Source: DATARN01 sp963851105
Lineage (GTDB): Bacteria > Actinomycetota > Acidimicrobiia > Acidimicrobiales > Palsa-688
Direction of reading: 5' to 3'
Length of the DNA stretch: 64,000 nucleotides
Assembly: GCA_963851105.1 (NCBI GenBank)
Contig: CAWKNP010000004.1
Coordinates: 310,001 to 374,000 of the forward strand
The stretch's first letter is position 1. Every line of letters begins with the position of its first letter. Below the pieces are notes generated by a model. That model was not told where the DNA came from. It did not search any database and saw only the letters and a program-made list of their open reading frames with translations. The position numbers and the translations under genes are program-made. Of the stretch, positions 1 through 6,738 are shown piece after piece.

Positions 1-210
1 TTTTTCCGAGCCGGAGGCACCCGGGCATGGGCGCCGTTGCTTACCGACGATGACCGCGCCCACTTCCACGACCGACTGACCGACCTCGCCGGCCCCGCGG
101 CCGCCTGGATCCTGAACGGCCGCGGACGGCCGCGGACTTACGACGCGAATTCGGGGATAGCGGATCGAACGGATTCGCTGCGGCCCTTCGGTTCCTCCCA
201 CTCCTCCTGA
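1..210 (+). CDS. C-terminal end of an unidentified protein, possibly sulfotransferase-like (truncated by window edge)
   Basis: Frame 1 is open from the window edge to a TGA at 208-210 and reads like a real protein end: FFRAGGTRAWAPLLTDDDRA followed by an alpha-helical stretch with an AAAWILNGRG motif. The FFR-x-G-x-x-x-W start resembles the C-terminal part of sulfotransferase-family proteins, where a conserved RxGxxGxW loop binds the PAPS nucleotide, but this is only a resemblance. The last 73 bases overlap the 3' end of the convergent DUF899 gene, so the true end could be a sequencing artefact or a genuine convergent overlap. The N-terminus lies outside the window. Confidence 0.4.
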   Translation, partial: FFRAGGTRAWAPLLTDDDRAHFHDRLTDLAGPAAAWILNGRGRPRTYDANSGIADRTDSLRPFGSSHSS

Positions 211-884
211 CGTCCGAGGGCCGTGAGATCGAGGAAATAGTACGAGCCACCGGTCAACTCAAGGCCGCGGGCATATTGGGAGTAGGTATGGAACACGCGG
301 CCGTCGACCTGGAGAAAGCAACTCCTGCCCGGCATGTCATAGGGCTGTTCGGACGTCTTCATGCTCTCCCGGCCCATTGCCGCGTACTCGTCGAGCGTCC
401 GGAAGTTGTACTGGTCGAAGCCTCGGGAAGCGTCGATCGTGACCCCGAAGTCGTAGTTGAAGTCGGATTCGCAGGAGGAATACCACGTGAGGTCCCAACC
501 CCGCTTGGCCTTCCACCGCTCGAGTTTTTCGAGGGGAGCGCGCGACACCATGGCATAGCTGGTCCCGCGGGTATGGAGATGCTCGAGGAAGCCTGGCGAC
601 AACTCGTCGGTGCCGGCAGTGCAGCTCGGGCAGCCGTCCTCCCACTCGGGATGGAACATGAAGTGGTAGACGATCAGCTGGGGCCGGCCCTCGAACATGT
701 CGACGAGGCGGACCTTGCCGTTCGGGCCATCGAAGACGTAGTCCTTCTCGATCTCGACCATCGGCAGGGCACGGCGCTCAGCGTTGAGCTTGTCGCGCGC
801 CTTGGTCAGGCCCTTCTCCTTCGCGAGCAGATCCTTGCGAGCGACGAGCCACTCGTCTCGGGTCACGATCCGGGGAAGGCTCAT
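138..884 (-). CDS. DUF899 family thioredoxin-like protein
   Basis: A 248-residue protein matching the DUF899 (AAL) family by its layout. The N-terminal helical segment (IVTRDEWLVARKDLLAKEK) is followed by a thioredoxin-like core with a CPSCTAGTDEL motif around residue 90 and a second cysteine region (WYSSCESDFNYDFGV). The end is rich in Tyr and Phe (QVDGRVFHTYSQYARG). Length is typical of the family. An AGGAG ribosome-binding site lies 6 nt before the ATG. DUF899 members are predicted cytoplasmic redox or dioxygen-related proteins without an established reaction. It stands alone, divergent from the VapBC pair. Confidence 0.85.
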   Translation of the reverse strand: MSLPRIVTRDEWLVARKDLLAKEKGLTKARDKLNAERRALPMVEIEKDYVFDGPNGKVRLVDMFEGRPQLIVYHFMFHPEWEDGCPSCTAGTDELSPGFLEHLHTRGTSYAMVSRAPLEKLERWKAKRGWDLTWYSSCESDFNYDFGVTIDASRGFDQYNFRTLDEYAAMGRESMKTSEQPYDMPGRSCFLQVDGRVFHTYSQYARGLELTGGSYYFLDLTALGRQEEWEEPKGRSESVRSAIPEFAS

Positions 885-986
885 CGTTTGCTCCTTGCGT
901 CATGTTTCGCCCGACGGACCGGCACCCCGGCCAACCACTGAGCTTTGACTGCCCGGCGATCTCGAACTCATCGGCGCGTTCCGGAA

Positions 987-1015
987 TGTACATTCTGTGG
1001 CTCACATAATGTACA
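987..1015. promoter_or_regulatory. Palindromic operator and probable promoter of vapBC
   Basis: TGTACATTCTGTG and CACATAATGTACA form an inverted repeat with 12 of 13 bases paired around a GCT centre. The right arm contains CATAAT (1005-1010), a good -10 hexamer, placed so that transcription would begin at or just before the GTG start at 1019. An antitoxin-binding operator overlapping its own promoter is the known layout for type II toxin-antitoxin modules. The assignment to this antitoxin is inferred from position. Confidence 0.65.
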
Positions 1016-1018
1016 CTT

Positions 1019-1288
1019 GTGATCGTGGATGTGGCTATCAGTGATCTGCGAGCACACCTGAGCGAGTGGCTACAACGAGCCCGCGATGGCCAAGAGGTCG
1101 TCGTCACCGATCGCGGCCTCCCGGTAGCTCGATTGCTGGGTATCGACGCAACCGACATTCTGGAACGACTGACCGCAGAAGGGGTCATCTCCCCGCCGAA
1201 ACGAGCGACGCGTCCGGCAGCGTCGGGTAGTCCTCGTCCCCGTGCCCGACGGTCCGTCGCCGAGCTGGTAACCGAGCAGCGTCGCTGA
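1019..1288 (+). CDS. vapB: Phd/YefM-type antitoxin (VapB-like)
   Basis: An 89-residue protein with the Phd/YefM N-terminal fold: DVAISDLRAHLSEWLQRARD, then GQEVVVTDRGLPVARL, the usual beta-hairpin of this DNA-binding dimer. The C-terminus is basic and proline-rich (about residues 58-89, ending SVAELVTEQRR), as expected for a disordered toxin-neutralising tail. The GTG start at 1019 lies almost on the predicted transcription start, so the mRNA may be leaderless; GTG at 1025 is an alternative. The toxin gene begins 4 bases after the stop, so the two form one operon. The antitoxin would bind the palindrome at 987-1015. Confidence 0.88.
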   Translation: MIVDVAISDLRAHLSEWLQRARDGQEVVVTDRGLPVARLLGIDATDILERLTAEGVISPPKRATRPAASGSPRPRARRSVAELVTEQRR

Positions 1289-1292
1289 GCCG

Positions 1293-1727
1293 GTGACCCT
1301 CGTCTATTTCGACTCCAGCGCCTTCGTGAAGCTGCTGGTCGAAGAGGAGGGAAGCGAGTTGGCGGCCGACATTTGGGACGGCTGTGACGCCGCAATATCG
1401 AGCCGCCTCGCATACCCGGAAGTGCGAGCGGCGCTGGCCTCGGCAGGACGGAACCACGACCTAGACCAAAACGACCTCGAGCTGGCCAATCGAGCCTGGG
1501 CGGAGTACTGGGCGGCGACACGACCTGTCGAGCTGACCGTCGCCGTCGAACAGCACGCCGGGCAGTTGACCCGAGATCACGCACTGCGAGGCGCCGATGC
1601 CGTTCACCTCGCGAGTGCCCTCGCAATCGGAGATCCCGAGCTGGTCGTCGCAGTCTGGGACCAAAGGCTCCACGACGGCGCCCGCGCGGTCCGCCTCCGG
1701 GTGGCACCAATGCGAACCACGGGGTAA
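1293..1727 (+). CDS. vapC: PIN-domain ribonuclease toxin (VapC-like)
   Basis: A 144-residue single PIN domain. It shows the acidic residues of the Mg-dependent RNase active site: the first Asp in VYFDSSAFVK (residue 7), a Glu in the SRLAYPEVRAAL helix (about 43), an Asp in RGADAVHLASAL (about 101) and the last Asp in VAVWDQRL (about 122). VapC toxins cut tRNA or rRNA and are silenced by a co-expressed antitoxin. Translation starts at GTG 4 nt after the antitoxin stop, consistent with coupling. The substrate cannot be predicted from sequence. Confidence 0.9.
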   Translation: MTLVYFDSSAFVKLLVEEEGSELAADIWDGCDAAISSRLAYPEVRAALASAGRNHDLDQNDLELANRAWAEYWAATRPVELTVAVEQHAGQLTRDHALRGADAVHLASALAIGDPELVVAVWDQRLHDGARAVRLRVAPMRTTG

Positions 1728-1901
1728 CGCTCGTTTTGGACGCCCGTCGGCGTCGAAATAACTCTGATCTGATCGCCCACAGTCTTGTGGTTGACCTTCC
1801 CTCGCCAGAGGACCATTCGTATCATCGAAGGGGATTGCTGTCCCCGCTCCACGCGGTCGACGTAGGTGGAACGGATTGCCTTCGCTGATCCCGGTGCCAG
1901 A

Positions 1902-3206
1902 TCACCGTTCCACAAGCCCCGTCTCAGGTTGAAAGCGGCGGAGGACGATGATGGCGGCGTCATCCTCCTGTCGTTGGCCCCCGAGTAGGTCATCGACGAG
2001 CTGTTGACAGATGTCTTCGGCCCCTCCGACCCGGCCGGTGAGCGCGGTGTTCAGCGCGCTCAGGCCGTCGTCAAGGCTGCGATGTCGGCCCTCGACCAGC
2101 CCGTCGGTGTACAGGACGAGGGCTTCACCCGGCGCCAACACGGCGGTCGTCTCGGAGCGCTCGGTATGGAGCCCGGCGCCGAGGGGCGGGCCACCAGCGG
2201 TGTCGAGGAACCGGACCGTGCCCTCCTGACCGGCCACGGCCGGTGGCAGGTGACCGGCGCTGGCCATCTGGAATCGCCCCGTGGCCGGTTCCAACAAGAT
2301 GCAACATACGGTGGCCAGACGGTCCTCCACGCCGTCATCGATGACGGTGAGAAGGGTATCGAGGCGGCGCAGAACGTCCATTGGGGCTGCCCCGTCCACG
2401 GCGTAGGCCTCGACGCCGGTCCGCAGCCGGCCCATGACACTGGCCGACTCCATCCCGTGACCCATGACATCGCCAATGACGACGCAAACGGTGTCGCCGC
2501 CTGGCACCGCGAACACGTCATACCAGTCACCGCCGACCTCGGCGGTGGTGTCAGCCGGCTGATAGCGCACTGCCAGCTCGTAGCCCGGAATCTTGGGAAG
2601 GTGGTCGGGCAGCAGGCTGCGCTGCAAGAGGAGCGCGGTTCGCCGTTCGTTCTCAAATGTCCGGGCGTTGACGACGGCGATCGCGGCATGGTCAGCCAAG
2701 TAGGTCGCCACTACCTGCGTGGTGTCATCGACCAGGCCAGCAGGCACCGCTGAGTAGAGGTTCAACGCACCAACCCTCATTTCACCCACGGCCAACGGCA
2801 ACGACAAGGAGCTGGTGATCCCATGCTCGCGGGCCACGATGGTGAAATGAGGCCAGCGGGTTTCATCCGCGAGGGATGGCACGGCGACCGGCTTCCGCTT
2901 CGCCGACGACTCCAGGCAAGGTCCGCTCCCCGCCTCGTATTGGGCCTCGTCCAGATCCCACACGAACGGGGCGGTCGCCGCCGCAGTCCCGGCCCGACCG
3001 CCATCGAGGATCGTCACTCCGACCCCCGTCACGGTATCGATCAAATCCACCGCGAGATTCGCGACACGCCCCAAGAGGGCCTCCAAAGTCTCCTCACCAA
3101 GTACGACGTTGGACAGTTGCATCGGCGCGCTCAAAACATGTTCCGGTACCTCAAGCACAGGCGCAGTGACGGTCTGACGACGTCGATCCGGCGACGTTGA
3201 GGCCAT
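1902..3206 (-). CDS. GAF domain and SpoIIE-type PP2C serine/threonine phosphatase (RsbU/RsbP-like)
   Basis: A 434-residue soluble protein. Residues about 35-180 form a GAF sensory domain (YEAGSGPCLES, MRVGALNLYS). A short helical linker, RTALLLQRSLLPDHLPKIPG, leads to the SpoIIE/PP2C catalytic domain at about 205-430. Metal-binding motifs are visible: EVGGDWYDVF, VVIGDVMGHGMESA and LVLYTDGLVEGR, with QEDDAAIIVLR near the end. Such phosphatases act on anti-sigma-factor antagonists in stress or developmental switching. No kinase or anti-sigma antagonist is next to it. AGGAG lies 5 nt before the ATG. The first 25 or so residues look disordered. Confidence 0.92.
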   Translation of the reverse strand: MASTSPDRRRQTVTAPVLEVPEHVLSAPMQLSNVVLGEETLEALLGRVANLAVDLIDTVTGVGVTILDGGRAGTAAATAPFVWDLDEAQYEAGSGPCLESSAKRKPVAVPSLADETRWPHFTIVAREHGITSSLSLPLAVGEMRVGALNLYSAVPAGLVDDTTQVVATYLADHAAIAVVNARTFENERRTALLLQRSLLPDHLPKIPGYELAVRYQPADTTAEVGGDWYDVFAVPGGDTVCVVIGDVMGHGMESASVMGRLRTGVEAYAVDGAAPMDVLRRLDTLLTVIDDGVEDRLATVCCILLEPATGRFQMASAGHLPPAVAGQEGTVRFLDTAGGPPLGAGLHTERSETTAVLAPGEALVLYTDGLVEGRHRSLDDGLSALNTALTGRVGGAEDICQQLVDDLLGGQRQEDDAAIIVLRRFQPETGLVER

Positions 3207-3403
3207 GGTGCTCCTGAGCAGCAGACGATGGTGCAGGCAAAAGGCTCGGCTGACTGCTCAACCTGGCACAGCATACCTCCGGTCTCCTCCACCGGTCCCC
3301 AGCAGGGAACTCGATGCTCGTCGACGCGGTGATTGCCGCACCCGGCGGAAGATGCTGCTCGCACGCCGAACAACGTCGGGCTGCCGACGCGGGGTGGTCA
3401 CCG

Positions 3404-3435
3404 GTCGAGAATGTCGAAAACCGATCGAGAATCAG
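3404..3435. repeat. Phased TCGAGAA-type repeats, left of att-like scar A
   Basis: GTCGAGAAT (3404-3412), GTCGAAAA (3413-3420) and ATCGAGAATCAG (3424-3435) occur close together; the last two begin 11 bases apart. The same unit recurs as 11-bp-spaced pairs at 3648-3667 and 12206-12225. Helically phased short repeats flanking a tRNA-derived core resemble integrase arm-type sites, but no integrase gene is present, so the role is inferred. Confidence 0.5.
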
Positions 3436-3484
3436 CGCCTCACCGAGCCCGCGCGGACCTATGACTAGGCATGGAAAACAACAA

Positions 3485-3505
3485 AACCCCGCATTAGGCG
3501 GGATT
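3485..3505. terminator. Decayed terminator hairpin, scar A
   Basis: AAACCCCGC-ATTAG-GCGGGATTT forms a 5-bp GC stem flanked by A and T runs. The stretch from about 3470 (GGCATGGAAAAC then AAACCCCGC) is homologous to the intact hairpin context at 9980-10017, so it looks like a degraded copy of the terminator that follows tRNA-fMet. Confidence 0.5.
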
Positions 3506-3524
3506 TAGGATCCCAAAACGTGAT

Positions 3525-3539
3525 TCTTGGTGGCGGGGG
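3525..3539 (-). repeat. tRNA-fMet 3'-end remnant (att-like core A)
   Basis: TCTTGGTGGCGGGGG is identical to 17177-17191, the reverse complement of the last 12 bases of the initiator tRNA including CCA plus three downstream bases. The match stops abruptly at 3540. It is the outermost of four tRNA-derived cores in the window and probably marks the left edge of the mosaic island. Confidence 0.55.
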
Positions 3540-3647
3540 AAATTGGCAGAACGTGGGGCCAGCCCGTTGCGTCCGGCACAAATCCGCTAGCACACCTCTG
3601 CCTTGGCAACGTGCCTACCCGTGTGACAACCCGACGCAGGATCACCT

Positions 3648-3667
3648 GTCGAGAATCAGTCGAGAAT
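3648..3667. repeat. Phased TCGAGAA repeats, right of scar A
   Basis: GTCGAGAATCAG (3648) and GTCGAGAAT (3659) start 11 bases apart, 109 bases right of the tRNA remnant. An upstream GTGACAACCC (about 3623) is shared with the sequence before the related repeats at 12191-12225. Confidence 0.5.
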
Positions 3668-4042
3668 AACGCGCCACATATGGTCCGGTTGCGGGCTACC
3701 ACCGGCGCGGTCGTCCTGGGCCACCCGTTCACGGCAAGTCCGCCCGGCGCAATACCAACGCGTCACAGTCCACCAGGAGATCTCACTTTGGTTTCTCGAA
3801 GCCGAAATCCAGTCGCCTGTTTCAGCTCATCTGGATGAGGTCGTTGCCGACGTTGATCATGCCGTGTGCGAGCACATTGGTACCGCCCGAACGAGCAACA
3901 CACCGTCCGCCCAACTGTCATGACGGCAGCCGATATCGAGCCCGTCAACCGATGGATCCGAGTGCGAGGCGGCTTGGATCGGTTGTCAGCCGGCGAGTGA
4001 GGCAGACGCGGCGCCGTTGGAAAACGGTTAGGCGCGGACTGC
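3668..4042. other. Intergenic stretch without a recognisable gene
   Basis: Short frames here show no family resemblance, no convincing ribosome-binding site and no strong codon bias. I see no repeat or RNA gene in it. It separates att-like scar A from a gene remnant. Confidence 0.5.
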
Positions 4043-4311
4043 TTGGGTGGGTGCTGCGCCGTTGAGGTGATCCGACCGCTTGAAGCGCGCTACGCGCGTT
4101 ACGCGGATGAGAAGCGATGGAAGGAATTGTCGGAGCTGTTTACGGTCGATGGGACGTTTACGCCACAGGATGCCGACGGGAAACCGCGGCCGTCCTGTCC
4201 GGAAGGCATCGAATCGCCGACAGCCTCACGGCAGTCGGCGAGGGCGACGTGACGCTGATCCACATGCTGTGTACCTCGGAGATCGAAATCCTGTCTCCGA
4301 CTATCCGGCGT
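4043..4311 (+). pseudogene. SnoaL-like / NTF2-fold protein remnant (frameshifted, truncated)
   Basis: The frame starting near 4043 reads EVIRPLEARYARYADEKRWKELSELFTVDGTFTP, the classic N-terminal helices of SnoaL-like NTF2-fold proteins. The expected middle and strand then appear in another frame at about 4195-4308 (DSLTAVGEGDVTLIHML, then TSEIEILSPT), where SnoaL proteins have a conserved HMPEIEI-type strand. At least one frameshift is needed to join them and the C-terminal half is missing. It is a decayed gene inside the island; the original reaction cannot be stated. Confidence 0.6.
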
Positions 4312-4436
4312 CACCGTCGCGGCGTTGGGGGCAGGCGCCGGCGGACGCGGCCGCGGTTGTGGGATGGCTTTCGGCTGGCTGGACTGCAGAACGGTCCGAC
4401 ATGGCACTTGAGCGCGCTTCGGCACCGTCGTGGTGT

Positions 4437-4751
4437 CTAGGTGTGGCCGGCTTCGAGTTGGTGGATCAGAGTTTTGAGTGCGGCGATCTCGTCGTGGAGG
4501 GCTTGGCGGCCGATCTTGGTGAGTTGGATCCAGGTGCGACCGCGTCGACCTTCGTAGCCCTTCTCGATGCTGATCAGCCCGGCCTTTTCGAGCACGGTGA
4601 GGTGCTGGGAGAGGTTGCCGGCGGTGAGTTCGAGGGTGTCGCGTAGGAAGCTGAATTCGACTTTTCGGGCTTCGTGGGTGATGGCCAGGATGCCGAGTCT
4701 TACGCGCTGGTGGACGACGTCATCGAGGCCGTTGACGGGGTGGTCGGTCAT
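4437..4751 (-). CDS. Winged-helix transcriptional regulator (MarR/HTH_34-like)
   Basis: A 104-residue protein that is one winged helix-turn-helix domain: VHQRVRLGILAITHEARKVE, the recognition-helix region LTAGNLSQHLTVLEKAGLIS, then the wing EKGYEGRRGRTWIQLT and a C-terminal dimer helix. This matches the small regulators that act on neighbouring membrane-protein genes in Actinobacteria. The ATG at 4751 overlaps the stop of the upstream membrane-protein gene by four bases (ATGA), so the two are translationally coupled; I prefer this start to longer in-frame extensions for that reason. The likely target is its own operon. Confidence 0.85.
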   Translation of the reverse strand: MTDHPVNGLDDVVHQRVRLGILAITHEARKVEFSFLRDTLELTAGNLSQHLTVLEKAGLISIEKGYEGRRGRTWIQLTKIGRQALHDEIAALKTLIHQLEAGHT

Positions 4752-5455
4752 GGGGTCGATCGTCGTTGGGCCCGCTGCGTCATCGCGACGATGATGCCGC
4801 CGATGAGCAGGACGGCTCCGTCGGCCACGAGGTGCGGCAGGAAGGCCCATGGCGATGGGTGGCTGAAGCGGGCGCCGATGCCGACGGTGCTGGTTTGGAC
4901 GATCAAGTACACGGCGCTGAGGGCGAGTACTGGCCAGCTGCGCTCGATCCAGGCGAGCAGCAGCAGGGCCAGTCCGATGGCGCCGGCGGGACTCGCGATC
5001 CGGTCGAGGAAGGTGGCAGGTTGCGCCGACCCGATGCGCAGCGTCTCGGCCAGAAACGCCGGGTGGGCGTATACCCACAACGCCCAGACCGTGGTGAGCC
5101 CGGCGAGAACGGCGCCGACGAGGACGTAGGGCTGCACTCGGGTGCCGACGCCCCGCCGGCGGGCCCGGTGAAGATAGAACCAACTGATCGCCGCGTAGGC
5201 GGCCAGGAGGGCAACCGGCCAGTACCACAGCCCCAGGGCCGAGTAGGCGATGCAGACGTGGCCCCCCGGCGATGATGTGCAGTGAATGGGGTGGGGGCCG
5301 TAGCGGTTGAACGGTATTGCGCCGAGGGTCACCGCGGCGAACACCAGCAGCGGGAACCAGGCGCCTCGCTGAGTGAGGCGGACTCGCCGGGCGAGGTCTC
5401 GGGTCGCGGACAGGAGTTGGCTGGAATCTCTCGATGGACTTGGATGGTCGGCCAT
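4748..5455 (-). CDS. Hypothetical polytopic membrane protein co-transcribed with a regulator
   Basis: About 235 residues with five to six hydrophobic segments, for example WFPLLVFAAVTLGAIPF, WPVALLAAYAAISWFYL, VLVGAVLAGLTTVWALWVY, PVLALSAVYLIVQ and DGAVLLIGGIIVAM. The N-terminal 35 residues are cytosolic and basic. Two Cys residues sit in the first external loop (HCTSSPGGHVC) and may form a disulfide. I recognise no transport or enzyme motif. ATG at 5455 is chosen over 5476 because the extra residues do not look conserved. It forms an overlapping pair with the downstream winged-helix regulator. Confidence 0.7.
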   Translation of the reverse strand: MADHPSPSRDSSQLLSATRDLARRVRLTQRGAWFPLLVFAAVTLGAIPFNRYGPHPIHCTSSPGGHVCIAYSALGLWYWPVALLAAYAAISWFYLHRARRRGVGTRVQPYVLVGAVLAGLTTVWALWVYAHPAFLAETLRIGSAQPATFLDRIASPAGAIGLALLLLAWIERSWPVLALSAVYLIVQTSTVGIGARFSHPSPWAFLPHLVADGAVLLIGGIIVAMTQRAQRRSTP

Positions 5456-5510
5456 ACAGTTATGTTTGCATAGCAAACTTGTCTTGTCTAGAGACCAAAC
5501 GGACTTTCGA

Positions 5511-5753
5511 GTGCGAGTCGGAGCCGACCTGTACTACCGATGGCTGGCGGCCCGCGACGCCATCACCACCGTCGCCGACGAGGATCTGGGTCCGCTGCGC
5601 ATGCAGAACATCATGTTCCGACTGTTGGGCACTCCCGGCGGTATCCGCTTCAGCGGCCGCCGGCTCGGGCAGGACACCGAGGATGTGTACTCCGAGTTAC
5701 TCGGCCTGGACGGCGAGAAGCTGGCCCGCCTTCGCGCCGACGGAGTCATCTGA
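5511..5753 (+). pseudogene. Family III CoA-transferase (CaiB/BaiF) C-terminal fragment
   Basis: The open frame reads ADLYYRWLAARDAITTVADE and continues with GGIRFSGRRLGQDTEDVYSELLGLDGEKLARLRADGVI split across the end. That end, with PGGIRFSG, then LG-x-DT and LARLRADGVI, is the diagnostic tail of CaiB/BaiF CoA-transferases. About 300 N-terminal residues, including the catalytic Asp region, are absent; upstream sequence belongs to the divergent membrane-protein gene. The TGA overlaps the ATG of the CitE-like gene, so an intact version probably formed a CoA-ester operon with it. Confidence 0.7.
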
Positions 5754-6570
5754 TGTACCACAGCTTTCTGTTCGCCCCCGGCCACAGCGCCAAGTTGCTG
5801 GGCAAGGTGTTCGACGCGGGTGCCGATGCCGTGATCCTCGATCTCGAGGACGCCGTCCCCCCGGGAATCCAAGGCCCTGGCGCGGCGCATAGTCGCAGAG
5901 GCGATCGTCGACCGCCCGGCATGGGTTCGGGTCAACGCCGCGGGTAGCGACGAATGCGCCGCTGACCTCGCCGCCATCGCGGACAGGGCGACGGGAATCA
6001 GGATCCCGAAGGTCGAGTCCGCTCGGGATGTCGAATGGGTCGCCTCGCGCTGTCCCGAGACGACGTCCCTCATCTGTGCTATCGAGAGCGCCCGCGGTGT
6101 GTTGGCGGCCCTCGAGATCGCGTCCGCCCCCGGCGTACGCCACCTATCCATAGGCGGGGTCGACCTGCAACGGGACCTCAACGCCGGCGACGGCATTCTC
6201 GACACTCTCTACGCGCGTTCGCACCTGGTCCTGCGCTCCCGCGCCGCCGGCCTCGACCAATCGACAGCGTCTACCCCCACCTCGACGACGAGCACGGGTT
6301 ACGCCAACAGACACTCTTCGCCCGCTCGCTCGGGTACTTCGGCAAGTCGGCCATCCATCCACGGCAGCTGGCCGTGCTGCACGAGGTGTTCACACCGTCG
6401 AAGCGCGAGCTGGAGTGGGTCCATGACGTCATCACGGCCTTCGAGGCCGCGGGCGGGAGCGCCCTGCAGTTGCCGAGCGGGGAATTCGTCGACCTGCCCG
6501 TCGCCAGCGGGCCCGGCGCCTGCTGGAAGTGGCGAAAGCCTCTGGTGGTGGCTCGACACCCTTGCATCCG
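5753..6570 (+). pseudogene. CitE/HpcH-type CoA-ester lyase, disrupted by several frameshifts
   Basis: The start MYHSFLFAPGHSAKLLGKVF, then ADAVILDLEDAVPP, is a CitE-like TIM-barrel N-terminus with the metal-site region. Near 5865 the frame changes at a run of C and G (CCCCCCGGG) and continues as ALARRIVAEAIVDRPAWVRVN, then IRIPKVESARDVEW and CAIESARGVLAALEIA. Near 6250 it changes again to DSVYPHLDDEHGLRQQTLFA and SLGYFGKSAIHPRQLAVLHEVF. A third shift near 6505 precedes a tail readable as RRLLEVAKA. At least three frameshifts make it a pseudogene. The family cleaves citramalyl- or malyl-CoA-type esters, fitting the CoA-transferase fragment next to it. Confidence 0.8.
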
Positions 6571-6738
6571 TAACACGGGGTGACCAGCCCGTCTCATCGA
6601 CGACGGTCCTGACGCCGCGAACCACCTCCTAAACGCTCTCGGTCCGCTGAAGGCAAGCCCTTCAAGGTCGCCTGACCGACGCCCAACTCCAGCAGTTCCA
6701 TGCGTATTGATGAAATCGATGTTTTCTGCTCGGGTGCA

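Noticed and set aside
4099..4425. Minus-strand frame opposite the SnoaL-like remnant
   Set aside because: It is Pro/Arg-rich with no family resemblance, whereas the plus strand shows SnoaL-type motifs in two frames.
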